A stretch of DNA of 64,000 bases, taken from positions 30,009 through 94,008 of the forward strand of contig VZQC01010551.1 in assembly GCA_009823505.1 (NCBI GenBank), in the 5' to 3' direction. This document shows, piece after piece, positions 46,419-57,659 of this stretch. Positions within the stretch are counted from its first letter, which is position 1, and each line of letters opens with the position of its first letter. Origin of the DNA: Rhizomys pruinosus. Lineage: Eukaryota > Chordata > Mammalia > Rodentia > Spalacidae. The notes below the pieces were generated by a model that saw only the letters and a program-made list of their open reading frames with translations, ran no database searches and had not been told where the DNA came from. The position numbers and the translations under genes were made by a program.

Positions 46419-46589
46419 TCTGTGCACCTGTGTTGTGCAATGCAGTGGAGGTCAGAAGAGGGCGTCAGATTCCCCTGGATCTGGAGTTAAAGATGGTTCT
46501 CAGCCGCCATGTGGGTGCTGGGGATCAAACCCGGGTCCTCTGCAAGAGCAGTCGGCACTCTTAACTGCTAGGCCATCTCTCCAGCCCCT
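46419..46589 (-). mobile_element. B2 SINE, antisense, tail missing, joined at an N
   Basis: It begins mid-element ('tctgtgcacctgtgttgtgc') and ends with the normal head 'ggccatctctccagcccc'. It shares the 'ggagttaaagatggttctca' variant with the copy on the other side of the N. Confidence 0.88.
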
Positions 46590-46880
46590 ACAATAGGTTT
46601 TTTAAAGAACTCAGTTTTCAACAAGATAACCTCAAGGAACATTTTTAAATACTTTAAATCAAAATATGTCATATAATTCATATATAAACATATGAACTAA
46701 ATGAAAGCATAACATTAAAGTTAGTAAAAAGCTGCTAAAGCAGTGCTTATGTGGCGACTTTGTAATTTTAAAGGCATGTAGTTTGAGAATTAAAAAAAAA
46801 AAACCCACCTCTTAAACTCTGTAACCTAAGTTTCTTCCTTAAGAAGCTGGAGAAAGAAAAGCTCCTTAAATCTAAGTCAA

Positions 46881-47128
46881 GGGGCTGGAGAGATGGCTCA
46901 GCAGTTAAGAGCACCGACTGCTCTTGCAGAGGACCTAGGTTCAATTCCCAGCACCCACATGGTGGCTAACAACCACCTGTAGCTCCAGTTCCAGATGATC
47001 CAATGGCCTCTTCTGACCTCTGCAGGCACTGCATGACAGGAGTGTACTTACACATATGCAGACAATACCCTCACACATATAAAATAAAAATAATAAATAA
47101 AATATTTAAAAAGAAATTTTAAAAAGTT
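46881..47128 (+). mobile_element. B2 SINE, sense, full length with 15-bp target-site duplication
   Basis: TTAAATCTAAGTCAA (46866-46880) and TTAAATCCAAGTCAA (47129-47143) flank it. It lacks the internal 17-bp duplication. Confidence 0.95.
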
Positions 47129-47255
47129 TAAATCCAAGTCAAGAAGAAAATACTGTGTATTTGCATAGAAATGAAAACAAAAACAGAAGAGAGAAAAACC
47201 AATAACACCAAAAGCAAATTCTTTGAAATATTCAGTAAAGTTGACAAACCTCTTA

Positions 47256-47385
47256 GGTAATTCCAGTAGCAGGGGCCTGACACCCTCCTCTGTCCTCTGC
47301 GGGCATTGCGTGACATGGGTACACTTACTTTACACTACTTGCAGACATAACACTCATACACATCGAATGCATTTTAAAAAGGGTT
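47256..47385 (+). mobile_element. B2-like 3' part, sense
   Basis: 'gacaccctcctctgtcctct', 'cgggcattgcgtgacatggg' and 'ataacactcatacacatcga' match the B2 3' half without its head. Confidence 0.65.
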
Positions 47386-47524
47386 AAAGTAATGTTATAA
47401 GCAAGTTCATGCCCATAAATTTGGTAAAGTGAAAAGTACCAATTCCAGAAATCTACACACCATACAAGGAAAAAAAAATGTGTTCATAAAGATTACATTT
47501 TTAATTTCTTTTCAAAAGATACTG

Positions 47525-47935
47525 TTCTTGTTTCCTCTCATTTGCTGTGACAAAACACTCTGACCAAAACCAACTTGGGGAGGAAAGGGTTTATTCAGTT
47601 CACATCTCCCAGGTCACATTTCATCACTGAGGGAGCCCAACATAGGAACTCAGGGGAGGAACATGGAGGCAGGACTAGAAACACAAGCCATGGAGGGACG
47701 CTGCTTACTGACTTGCTCTTCTGGCCCATGTCCAGCATGCTTTCTTATACCATACACAACAACCTTCCCAGGGCTGGCATCACCCACACTGGGCTGGGCC
47801 CTCCCATATCACTCAACAATCAAGACAATATTCCACAGACATGGTCACAGGCCAGTTCAATGGAGGCAATTCCCCAATTGTTCCCTCAACCCAGGTGTGT
47901 CAAGTTGACACTAAATGAAAAGACAAGCCATAGAC
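47525..47935 (+). mobile_element. Non-autonomous hAT-type element (URR1-like)
   Basis: 'tttgctgtgacaaaacactc' to 'gtgtgtcaagttgacactaa'. It is closely related to 61258-61665 and is inserted in the old L1. Confidence 0.7.
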
Positions 47936-48098
47936 TATGAAAACTTCCTGTTTAAATAGGACTGGTGTATAGAATACGTAGAGAACTCATATTTCAATAA
48001 TAAAAATAAAATATACTGAAATTTGATGAAAGATCTTAACAGACAACTTAGAGAATATATACATGTCAGACAAGCATTTGAAAGATGCTCAGCTTTGA

Positions 48099-48312
48099 GG
48101 CTGGAGAGATGGCCCAGTGGTTGAAAGGACTTGATGTTCTTGCAGAAGCCTGGGATGCGAATCCCAGCATCAACATGGGGGCTAACAACCATCTATACCT
48201 CCAGTCCAGGGGATCCAACACCCTCCTCTGTCCTCTGAGCACTGCATGACATGGGTGTACTTTTACACTTGTAGGCAACATATTCATACACATAAAAGTA
48301 AATCAAAGAAAG
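48099..48312 (+). mobile_element. B2 SINE, sense, with ~18-bp target-site duplication
   Basis: AAAGATGCTCAGCTTTGA (48081-48098) and AAAGATGTTCAGCTTTGA (48313-48330) flank it. Confidence 0.94.
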
Positions 48313-48357
48313 AAAGATGTTCAGCTTTGATCAAAAGAAAAGTGAAAACAACTCAGT

Positions 48358-48510
48358 AAGCCCTGATATTGTGGCTCATGTCTGTAATCCTACTGTTTGG
48401 GAGGCTGAAGCAAGAGGCTTACCGCAGGTTCAAGGCTAGCCTGGGTTACACAGAGAGTTGCTGGCCAGTTTGGGCTCCAGAGTGAGAATCTCTCTGAAAA
48501 AGAAAACAAA
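48358..48510 (+). mobile_element. Old B1-related SINE, sense
   Basis: 'gatattgtggctcatgtctg', 'taatcctactgtttgggagg' and 'aaggctagcctgggttacac' mark an old B1/proto-B1 with an A-rich end. Confidence 0.75.
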
Positions 48511-48692
48511 CAAGGAAATACTGTATAACTATTTGACACTCTCAAGAATGTACACAGCAACCAACTGATGAGATCAAGTTCTGGCAAGGACCCAGAACCA
48601 GAACTCTTATATTAAGGTGGAAGCCAAATGGTTTGACAACTTTAAAGAACACTTTGCCAATTTCCTAACATATTAAACATACATTTATCATA

Positions 48693-48960
48693 TGTGCTGG
48701 TTAATTTGATTTGTCAGTTTAATGAGGTCCAGAATCACCTGGAACACAGACCTCTGAGCATTCCTGTGGGGATTACCTTGAATGTGTTAGATTGTGAGAC
48801 CTGCCCACTGTGGGGGGCACTATTCCCTGATCTAGAATTCTGAACTGTATAAAAGGAGAAAGTAAGCTGAAAACGAGCATCCATTCTTCTGTTTCCTGAC
48901 CCTGGACAGTGGGACTGACTGTTTCAAGCTCTTGGTGTTGGTATTTCCCATATAAGACAC
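48693..48960. mobile_element. hAT-like DNA element inserted in the L1
   Basis: 'gtgctggttaatttgatttg', 'tcagtttaatgaggtcc' and 'tggacagtgggactgactgt' resemble an interspersed DNA-element family. L1-like sequence resumes at 48970. Confidence 0.45.
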
Positions 48961-49444
48961 CATATAACCCAGAAATGCAACTCCTAGTGTTTTGTAAAGG
49001 AAAAATGAGAACCTAACCCCACACTGAAAAGCATTTCACCTTTTAATATTTGTAATCCTAACACAAAGACTGAAAACAAGTCAGCAACTGTGGTACAGTC
49101 CCATAATGGAATACTACTAAATAGCAGTTACAACTGTCAGTACATGTAACAACATGGCTGAAAGAAAAGCAGGCTTATGCTATTTTATTTCATTTATGTG
49201 ATACCCTGAAAAGAAAAAAAAAAAACACAGGGACTTAAGGCATCAGTTGTTGCTGGGTCATAGAACAGTTGGATTGGCTACAAAGGATCAAGAGGAAGCA
49301 CTGTTAAGGAGATTGGAAAGGGTTCGTACAGATTGAAATGTTTTGTATCCTTTGTGGTAAAAGTTAAATGACTTTATGGACTTGGTAAAATTCAAAGAAC
49401 TGTACCCTTAATAAAGGTGATTCTTATGTGTACATTATGTCTCA

Positions 49445-49590
49445 TTGTTTGGGATTTGTTGAGTCAGGATCTCACTGTTGCCCTGGCTGGCCTGGAACTC
49501 ACCCTGTAGCCCAGGCTGCCCTGAACTTGCAGCAATCCTGCTTCAGCTTCCCAAGAAGTGGGATTATAGGCAGAAGCCACCACCCCCAAC
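49445..49590 (-). mobile_element. Old B1-related SINE, antisense
   Basis: 'gagtcaggatctcactgttg' through 'gggattataggcagaagcca' is a diverged reverse B1. Confidence 0.75.
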
Positions 49591-49611
49591 ATGACTAAAC
49601 TTTTTCAATGA

Positions 49612-49848
49612 CATTTTATTAATTTAGTGTGCACACACAGGGGTATGCGATTGTACATATATGTGCATGTGCCTGCAGTGTCACAGTCACATGTGTCTGT
49701 AATGTCACAGTCACAATGCACATGTCACAGCATGCATGTGGAGGTAAGAGAACAATTTGTGAGAGTTCTCTTCACCATGTGGGTTCCAGGAATTGAATCA
49801 GGTCATCCAGGCTGGTGGCACTTTATCCACTGAGACATCTTGCCAGCC
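49612..49848 (-). mobile_element. B3 SINE, antisense
   Basis: 'gaggtaagagaacaatttgt', 'accatgtgggttccaggaat' and 'actgagacatcttgccagcc' are B3 landmarks. The tail side contains degenerate CA/GT repeats. Confidence 0.8.
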
Positions 49849-49849
49849 C

Positions 49850-50500
49850 CCAAACATAACTAGGTTTTTAACAAAATTTAAATATAACACAAATAGATAC
49901 AAAGTAAAAAGTTGGGAGTTAAAATATATCATGAAAACACTAGTCAGAAAAAATAATAACAGTTTAGCTATAGTAATGGACACTTTAAGCCAAGAAATTT
50001 TAGGATGGACATTTCACAATAAATAAGGATAAAAATAATCCACAATGACGACGAGCTTGTTGTGTCTGTCTGCAGTAGCTGTAGAACAAGCACTCACAAG
50101 CAAATCAGTAAATGTGTAGATAATTTAAATCAATACACTCAATCTGACCTGGTAGGATTTTAGAATGCCATATTTAGTAGCAATATTCAATAAGAAACAG
50201 GACATTATAATTTTAAACTTAATGTTTATCAAAGGTGTCATTAGAATAGTGCAAGCCACAAAACCAGAGGTGGTGTGTATATTATACACATACACATCTG
50301 ACAGACAACTAGTTCTGAAATATATGCCTATAATTATTAATGAAAATCCAACAACCTAATTTTTCAAATATCCAAGAACTTTGAGAAACACTTTATAGAA
50401 AAGAATTTCTAAATGTGTAATTAGCATATGAAAAGATGCCCAGCATTATTATTCATCAAGAGAAAGCAAACCAAAACCACAAGGCAGTGAGGCTGCACTT
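49850..50500 (+). mobile_element. Old L1-like sequence (tentative)
   Basis: 'tatgaaaagatgcccagcat' and 'aagcaaaccaaaaccacaag' near 50426-50480 are L1 ORF2-like. The earlier part is AT-rich and unassigned. Confidence 0.35.
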
Positions 50501-50664
50501 TCCAGAGGAGCGAGGACCCTAGCTGCAGCAGCTCCTGTGTGCTGCTGAGAATGGGGTGGAGCTATTGGGAAACCTGCTGCCCCGCGAAGGGGGCAGGTAC
50601 CTGGTTTCCGATTGAGTGACTGCAGTCCTGGGTGAAGCTTTTTGTTTTCAGAGCGAATTGCTTT

Positions 50665-51008
50665 TCTCGTTGCTTTGACATAATGCCTGACAAAAAGCGA
50701 CTTCAGGAAGGAAGGATTTTTGTGGCTCAGTGTGAGGGTACAATCCATCATGGCAGGAAAGCCATGCAAGGAGGAGCATGCAGCTCCTCATCACACTGCA
50801 TCCGCAGTCAGGAAGCAGAGAGAGAGGATCTCTGCTGATCAGCTTGCTTTTCCTTGTTCACTCGGGGACCCCTGCCCATGAGATGATGCTGCACACGTTA
50901 GGGTGTTTCTTCCCACCGCAGCCTAATCTAGAAATTTCCTCACAGGCATGCTCAAATGTTTGCCTGCTAGGTGAGTCTAGACAGGCAACTTGACAATATT
51001 AACCATCA
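50665..51008 (+). mobile_element. hAT-like rodent repeat (tentative)
   Basis: 'gacataatgcctgacaaaaa', 'acaatccatcatggcaggaa' and 'cttgacaatattaaccatca' suggest a non-autonomous DNA element related to that at 53615. Confidence 0.45.
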
Positions 51009-51744
51009 CAGAGTGTTTGCCGACCAAGAGGAGTGTATAAGAATGTCCATAGCATGGGTCTGGGGAGATAGCTCTGACGGGGTCTCACGGCACCAGCGGA
51101 ACCAGTGTGGGGAGGGAATAAGAAGCCAGCAGCTTCTCCCGGGAGCTGGAACTAGAACACAAAGCTTCAGCCCTGTGTGGGCTTCCCTGGCCCAGCCTGG
51201 CCCAGCTTACCAGTCTGCACTCAAGCTCTTGGCCTGGGGAGCCGGCCACAGCCCTTCTATGGCTGAATAAAACCCACCTGTCAGGGATCCACGCCTCCAG
51301 GTCACACAGACTGGTGGCCAGCTGCAGGCCTCTGTGCAGACAAAACCAGCTACCTAAACCAACACACACTTCCCAGGCTGGTGGTCTGCAGAGCAACCCC
51401 TTTCCAGCCAAAACTCACTAGCGACAAAGCAAGCCCTGTGCCAAAAGGGCCTAGTTCATGTGCACAAAATTAACAAATTTGAGGGCTCCCCAGATGATGG
51501 TGAAAGGGAAAATCCATTTATTGTCCACAGCATCCAGTTTTTATACCCAGAGTGACATCCTATCTCGGCCTACTTTCAGAACCCCTGCCTCGTGTTCTGT
51601 AAACATCATGAGTACTTGTTAGACTCTTAATCCCAGGGCAGTCTCACAGGTTTGCTAATACAGGCAAATCCTGCCTAGGGCCAGGTTTCCCTGTAAACAG
51701 ACAAGCAGGTAATTTAGTACAATGTAGCTACAGGTGGCCTCTTT
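51009..51744. other. Unassigned, moderately GC-rich block
   Basis: No gene is recognised. 'ggctgaataaaacccacctg' at about 51261 contains AATAAA in a setting that could be an old LTR, but I cannot define ends. Confidence 0.3.
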
Positions 51745-52060
51745 GCTACCTACATAACTCAGTGAGTAAAGTGGTTGCTTCACAAGCATAAGGATCTGTG
51801 TCTAGCTCCCCAGCATCATGTAAAGTCCAAGTGTGGTGAGACACATCTGTAACCCCAGTGCTGGGGGAAGGGACAGGCAGATCCTGGGTTCTTGCTGGCA
51901 TTTAGCCAAAAAGACAAGCGCGGAGTTCAGTAAGAGAAGCTGTCTCAAAAAATAAGATGGAGAGCAATTGAGGAAGATACCCAATGTCTACCTCTGACCT
52001 CCACACCCACCCAGGCAGGCGCACCCCCACATCATGCTCCAGCACACACAAAAGCAAACT
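51745..52060 (+). mobile_element. B4 (ID-B1 composite) SINE, sense
   Basis: 'taactcagtgagtaaagtgg' and 'gcttcacaagcataaggatc' (ID-like head) precede 'gtctcaaaaaataagatgga', 'agcaattgaggaagataccc' and 'tctacctctgacctccacac'. Confidence 0.87.
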
Positions 52061-52204
52061 CTGTCCATAGCAGTTTGATTCATCATTCAAAATAAAATCA
52101 AATATTCATAGTATGGCTTTAAAAAAATAAGCTTCTTGCAAGGAAAAACTGATGTACAACATACATAAGTCTCCTCGACATCACGTAGACGGAAAGGAAG
52201 CCAG

Positions 52205-52512
52205 GAACTGGAATTTTTATTGAAGTTTTGTGTATTTCATACAACATTTCTTAATCAAATTTAGACCTAATTCCCCTTCCTTGACCCTCCCCATCAGAGT
52301 TCATGCATTCTACCTGCCATACATGTCTTTTTTTTGAATTCACAGTTTTTCTGTTTAATTTTATATTACTCTAAAGTATGCATACATACCCTCCACCTAT
52401 ATACCACAATTGCAAAGTCTGAAAGTAAGTAGTAGGTTAATTCTAGATCCCATTTAATTATTTATATTACATTATAATGGTACATTTGCTTTCCAGTAAA
52501 AGAATATATATA

Positions 52513-52559
<47 letters not shown>

Positions 52560-53042
52560 CTCAATTTGCCTTACTACTAGGTTTTTGGTGCTAGCATCCA
52601 CAGATGAGGGACCATTTGTCTTTTTTTTTCCCTGGGACTTTGTTACTTCACTTAGCATAATGTCTTCTAGTTCCATACATTTACCTGTGAAGTTCATTAC
52701 TGCTGCATAGAACTCCATTGTCTAGATGTACCACATTTTCTCTATCCACTCATTGGTTGAGGGGAAATTGGGTTGGTTTCAGCTCTTCGCTGTTGTGAAG
52801 AGAGCTGCACTAAACATGGCTGTGCATGTATCTCTGTGGTAGGATGAGTCTTGTGGGTATATACCCAGGAGTGGTATGACTGGCTCAGGTGGTAAGCTCA
52901 TTTTTGAGTCTTTTTAAGGGTTCAGTGTGGAGAAGGTTCTCCGCACTGCTTTCCATAGTGGTTGTACAAGTTTCCATTCCGACAAGCAGTGGATGAGTGT
53001 TCCCCTTTCCCCACAGCCGCTCCAACATTTGGTGTCTTTTAC
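52205..53042 (-). mobile_element. L1 3' end (ORF2 terminus plus 3' UTR), antisense
   Basis: From 'gaatttttattgaagttttg' (3' terminus) through the C-rich tract, an internal TA repeat, 'gtataacccaggagtggta'-type ORF2 sequence, 'cactgctttccatagtggtt' and 'ccacagccgctccaacattt'. It is truncated about 350 bases into ORF2 from the stop. Confidence 0.85.
52505..52558. repeat. (TA)n/(TG)n microsatellite within the L1
   Basis: TA units flank a short TG run, and the longest TA stretch has about 15 units. It lies inside the L1 3' UTR. Confidence 0.95.
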
Positions 53043-53440
53043 AGAAACTGGAAATTTTAATCAATCCATGGTCACACCAAAAGTGGTTACGCTAGGTGTG
53101 GTTGTAAGTGGACATGGTGTTTTTGACTGGAAAGGAATATGATAGATCTTTCTGTTGTGATGGAAATATCCCTGATGGGAGCAGTAGTTACGATGCTGTC
53201 AGTGAAAATTCACCTGAGTTACACATAAATTTACGTATTCTACTGGAGTGGTCTTTGGACCTCAAAACCCCAACAAAACCGTTAAATGTAGCCATGGCTC
53301 AGGTCTGTAGGGTATTTAACCACTCCAAGAGTCAGCAAGCACCACTGGCTCAGCCTTTAAAAAGGAAAAAGAAAACCAAACCTTTTCACCTTTTAAAATG
53401 TAAAACAAAGACTATTCAAAAAATTAAAAAATAAAATGTA
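53043..53440 (+). pseudogene. Possible processed pseudogene or retro-transduced fragment
   Basis: Next to the L1 truncation point lies about 400 bases with protein-like coding texture on the + strand. One frame is open from 53108 to 53434 (108 codons, ending in a Lys-rich stretch), and an overlapping frame is open to 53142. The segment ends in A-rich sequence with AATAAA-like content at about 53430. I do not recognise the parent. Confidence 0.3.
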
Positions 53441-53614
53441 AAACAAAGAGAAAAGGAAAAGGAAACCATTTACTTAAACTTCCCACTTCACAAATTCTAC
53501 ATTTGTAGTAGGAGAGGCTGATCATCCTACTTACCAATGAGAAGAGCTGGATGGGGTAAAGGGATCATTTCTAAGGCATTTCCCAGCTAAGAAAGACAAA
53601 GTGGGAATTCAAAC

Positions 53615-53992
53615 CTGCATTAGTCTTTGCTGTGATAAAATACCATGGCTAAGGCAACGTATAGAAAGAGTTTACGCTGGCTTACAGTTCCAGCGGGTTA
53701 GAGTCCACCATGGCTGGGAGGGATAGCAGCAGTAAGCTCAGCAGCAGGAGCACGAAGCTGAGCTATCACATCTCCAGTCACAAATATGCAACAGGGTGAA
53801 TGAGCTAGAAGTGGGGAGAGGTGGGGACTCTCAAAGCCCACCCCCAGTGGTGTGCTTCTCCAGCAGGGCTGCACCTCCTGAAGGTTCTATGACGACCGGA
53901 CCCCCACAACACACACAGCACCACCACCTGGGTAACAAATGTTCAGTTGATTAAGCCTGTGGAGGACATTTCTTATTCAAACTACCACAAAG
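53615..53992 (+). mobile_element. hAT-type rodent element
   Basis: 'tttgctgtgataaaatacca', 'gagtccaccatggctgggag' and 'cattcttattcaaactacca'-type ends are typical of this family of non-autonomous DNA repeats. Confidence 0.55.
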
Positions 53993-54240
53993 GCCAAGGA
54001 TGCTTTAATGCATTGTATCATGACTACAGTTGGGCAATATTAACCTACTCAGTGACTGTCACTCCTTGTTCTTTAGAAACAGCACAGACTGAATCCTTGA
54101 GAAAAATCTGGAAACTATTTGGTGAGAATGAGTCCAGAGTCTTATAGGTTATTTTCCTTAATGCAGAGTCAATATATTTGCATAATGCAATACCCCCAAG
54201 GGGCCCCAAAGTGCCTATGGTGAGGTACAGGTTTATTCTT

Positions 54241-54442
54241 TACCTGTATGAGTGCATTACCTACATGTATATAAGTGCACCCATGTCATTCAGTGCCCAC
54301 AGAGATGAGAAGAGGGCATTGGATTCCCTTGGAACTGAAGTTACAGACCATTGTTAGTCACCACGTGGGCACTAGGAATTGAACCCTGGTCCTCTGAAAG
54401 AGCAGTCGGTGCTCTTAATCACTGAGCCATCTCTCCAGCCCT
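54241..54442 (-). mobile_element. B2 SINE, antisense, with 13-bp target-site duplication
   Basis: CAGGTTTATTCTT flanks it at 54228-54240 and 54443-54455. Confidence 0.94.
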
Positions 54443-54455
54443 CAGGTTTATTCTT

Positions 54456-55632
54456 AGAAGTCCACCTGGATTAGTTAGAGAGGGAGCCTCATCAAGGAAG
54501 TTATATATAGGTAGATGTAGGTAGGAAGCACTGCAGGTCTGAGCCAGGCCGTCCTCTTTCCTCCTGTTGGAAATGCTCTGGGATCAGGTGGGAGCCTGCA
54601 GCTGTAGCCTGTATCCCTGCAGTGGATCTCAGCTGAGCTTCAGTCTCCTGGCAAGGCACGAGCAGCAGGTGGGGACCCTGTGGGGGTCAGTTGTCATGGG
54701 AATCTGACTTTCAGATGCTGACAGATATTGAAAGAAAATGCATTGCACATAACATACTACTTTAAAGATCTGTGATTTGCAATGCTGAGAGAGCATAATG
54801 GACTTATTAAGAACACAGCAAGACTTTGAAAATCATTTCTTAAATGTCATAGCCTTGTATCAGTAGATTCACAAATGAATAGGAATTGTGAGATGTGTAT
54901 ATTAAAATACAATTTTCTGAAAGAAAGGCTCTCTGCAACTAATTCTTGCAAATTCATATATCTAAAAGTATACGGATTAAGATATTAAGTCCACAAAAGG
55001 GCAATTCAACAGCAGCATACTGAAGGTTGAGGAATGCTCTGAGGAGCTGAGGTTTAGATCAGGACTCCCATGTGAAGTGGGTTTGTAAATGTTTCTCAGG
55101 ATAAACAGTGCATTCATGACTTAATAATTATTCTGATTGTAAACAGGGTCATCATCAGTAAAGTTACATTATAAGTGGAGAGAAGAATCTGTAAAAGTAG
55201 AAAATAGCCAATAAAAACAAATAACCAAAGAACATTAGGAAAGGAAAATAATGTGTCCATCTGACAGCTATTTCCTTTAAAGATCATCCAGCCATGTCCT
55301 TGATGAATTTGGGAATGTCATTTTACAGACAGTGTCTTTATAACCAAGTTTTACTGAATACTTATTTATTGGTTGAAAGAAATTCCATGAACTGAAATGC
55401 CGAAACGTATGCTGCGTGATGGAGAACAAGGAATTGCACGCCGTCTCCCAGTGGGGCACTGTCTATCAAGGAAAGTCACAGTGGGGTTGTGTGGAACGCG
55501 TGTAATTGTTCCTGTTGATTCTACAGAATTTTCCTCTCACATCAGGTCACTGTATATCTAGCTTAATGACAAAGGATTTTTAAAATGAGGATACTTACAG
55601 TTTTTTTATTTTACCCACAGATATTTATACAA
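54456..55632. other. Intergenic, unique
   Basis: No repeat, gene or RNA recognised. AT-rich except near 54540-54700. Confidence 0.5.
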
Positions 55633-55643
55633 AATGTAGAATT

Positions 55644-56023
55644 GGTGGCCAGAGAGATGGCTCAGTGGTTAAGAACACTGGCTGCTCTTGCAGAGGACCT
55701 GGGTTCAGTTCCCAGCATCCACATGGCATCCAACAACTGTCCATACCTCCAGTTCCAGGGGATCAGACTCCCTCTTCTGACTCCCAAGGGTATTGCCTAA
55801 CATGGGTGCACTTAACATACATGCAGTCTAAATACACTTATATACATAAAATAATAGAATATTTTTTTGACTGGGTCTCTGTAGCCCCAACCCACCTGGA
55901 ACTCACTATGCAGACCAAGCTGCCCTCAATCTCACAGAGATCTGCCTGCCTCTGCCTCTGCCTCTGCCTCCAAGTGCTGAGATTAAAGACATGGGTCACC
56001 ACTGACATTAAGTAAAATTTTTT
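55644..56023 (+). mobile_element. B2 SINE, sense, with a B1 inserted in its tail
   Basis: The B2 head 'gtggccagagagatggctca' follows one copy of AATGTAGAATT (55633-55643). The matching copy is at 56024-56034, beyond an antisense B1, so the B1 lies inside the B2 tail. Confidence 0.9.
55863..56010 (-). mobile_element. B1 SINE, antisense, nested in a B2 tail
   Basis: 'ttttttgactgggtctctgt' to 'agacatgggtcaccactgac'. A (GCCTCT)n run at 55945-55968 lies within the body. Confidence 0.88.
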
Positions 56024-56090
56024 AATGTAGAATTATAGTAAACAATTTTAGTAGACAGTAAAAGGGTTGTTTTGACTTTGTCAAGTGACT

Positions 56091-56205
56091 TAGAGCCAGG
56101 CATAGTGGTACATGCCTAAAATTGCAAAAATACCATGAGTTTGAGGCTGGCCTAAGCAACCTAAGGAGACTCTATGAGAGAGAAGGTACAGAGGGAGGCT
56201 CTAGA
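56091..56205 (+). mobile_element. Old B1-like remnant, sense
   Basis: 'agccaggcatagtggtacat' and 'gagtttgaggctggcctaag' fit a diverged, internally deleted B1. Confidence 0.6.
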
Positions 56206-56441
56206 AAGAATAAACTGTCAAGTCATAAACATTAATGAAGTAAAAAAGGACAAAATGCACATATGCATATATTGAACCTAACAATTAGGTTAGAGAAACT
56301 AAGAACATGCCAAGTTTAAATTAGATACTAGGCAAACTGCAGTGACTTGAAAAGATTGCTTTCACATTCCAGAATCTTAACTCCAAGGGAAAAATAATTC
56401 TTATAGGCTCTAGGGTCTTACCTAAGAAAGTCATACATTGA

Positions 56442-56700
56442 GGGCTGGGGAGATGGCTCAGCAGTTAAGAGCACTGACTGCTCTCGAAGAGGACCCAGGT
56501 TAGATTTCCAGCACCCACATGGTGGCTAAGAATGGTCTTTAAGCCGGGGGTGGTGGTGCACACCTTTAATCCTAGCACTTGGGAGGCAGAGGCAGGCAGA
56601 TCTCTGTGAGTTCAAGGCCAGCCTGGTCTACAGAGTGAGCTCCAGGCCAGCTGGGGCTTTAAGGAGACCTTATCTCAAAAAAGATCAAAAAAAAAAAAAA
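56442..56700 (+). mobile_element. Chimeric B2-B1 SINE within one target-site duplication
   Basis: The first about 105 bases are the B2 5' half ('gggctggggagatggctcag' to 'ggtggctaagaatggtcttt'). A full B1 with A tail follows directly ('aagccgggggtggtggtgca'). AAAGTCATACATTGA (56427-56441) and AAGTCATACACTGA (56701-56714) flank the whole unit. No B2 3' half follows the B1. Confidence 0.9.
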
Positions 56701-57209
56701 AAGTCATACACTGAAATTCCTAGTATGACATAATTTGGAAATAAAGTTTTTGTTTTCTTTAAGGGTGTGATGCTGGGTAGGTTGGCCAGGCTCCAGGGAT
56801 GGACCCAAACTAAAGAGCATTGGGGAGCACAAATTAGACTCAATAGGCTTTAAAAAAATAACAGGGGACCTGAAGTTGGGGGTGGGGTTTGAGAAGAGGT
56901 CTGAATCTGATCAAAATACATTGTATGAAATTCTCAAGGAATCAATAAAAATATTTAAAAAAATAAAAGTTGAAAATGATGATTCTAATCAATTATGTTT
57001 GTCAACACAGTGTAAAAATATTTATGGGTTCACTGATATATTAAGTAAAAGCTAGTCCTTCTCAAAAATTAACTTTCTCCATCAGAGGAAACCTTTAAAA
57101 GGAACCAGAACACACTCTGTTACTTAAAGAGCCCTGAGGATATTCAGAACAGTGCTCCTCCAAGCTGCACAGGTGAGAAGACACTGTCAGCTGAAAAGCA
57201 GATGGGATG

Positions 57210-57560
57210 TTAGTGGTGGAGGTCCACAGGTACCTGTTATTACAGTTCTGGAGGGAAGGAATCCATAATGTGTTTCACTAAGCTAAAATTAACATGTCCT
57301 TAGGTGTGAGTTCTCTCTGGAAACTTTAGGAGAGAATCTTGTTTCCTTCCCTTCATCTCCTAGAGCTTCCTGTGCACCTTGTCCTTGAACCTTCTTATAA
57401 CTTTTGTCACCTGCACAGCACCATCGCTCCTCCTCTGGCCTTTTATTCCTTGTGCTCTCTGCCTCTTCCTTTTCCTTATAAGAGGACTTGGAATTACATT
57501 CTATTCTCCTGGATAACCCAAGGCTGATCTCCCCATCTCACAACCTTTAGCTTAGGTACT
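57210..57560. mobile_element. Ancient hAT-type DNA transposon fossil (tentative)
   Basis: 'ctgttattacagttctggag', 'gagaatcttgtttccttccc' and 'ctcctggataacccaaggct' resemble the old eutherian element suggested at 1775-2135. Confidence 0.4.
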
Positions 57561-57659
57561 CGTAAGATTCTGTCCAGGTAAGGGAACTTCCAGGTTTCCG
57601 AGATGTAGATATCTTGGGGTGAGGGCATTTTTATACTTCCTTCGAGGACTCAGTTTTTT

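Larger units (their letters stand above)
47144..49440 (+). mobile_element. Ancient L1 ORF2/3' region, broken by later insertions
   Basis: Pieces at about 47144-47255, 47390-47520, 47936-48098, 48331-48357, 48511-48692 and 48961-49440 read as decayed L1 ORF2 in order: 'caaattctttgaaatattca', 'aaagttgacaaacctctta', then the 'gatgctcagctttgatcaaa', 'cccagaaatgcaactcctag' and 'cataatggaatactacta' motifs. No frame survives. Confidence 0.6.
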
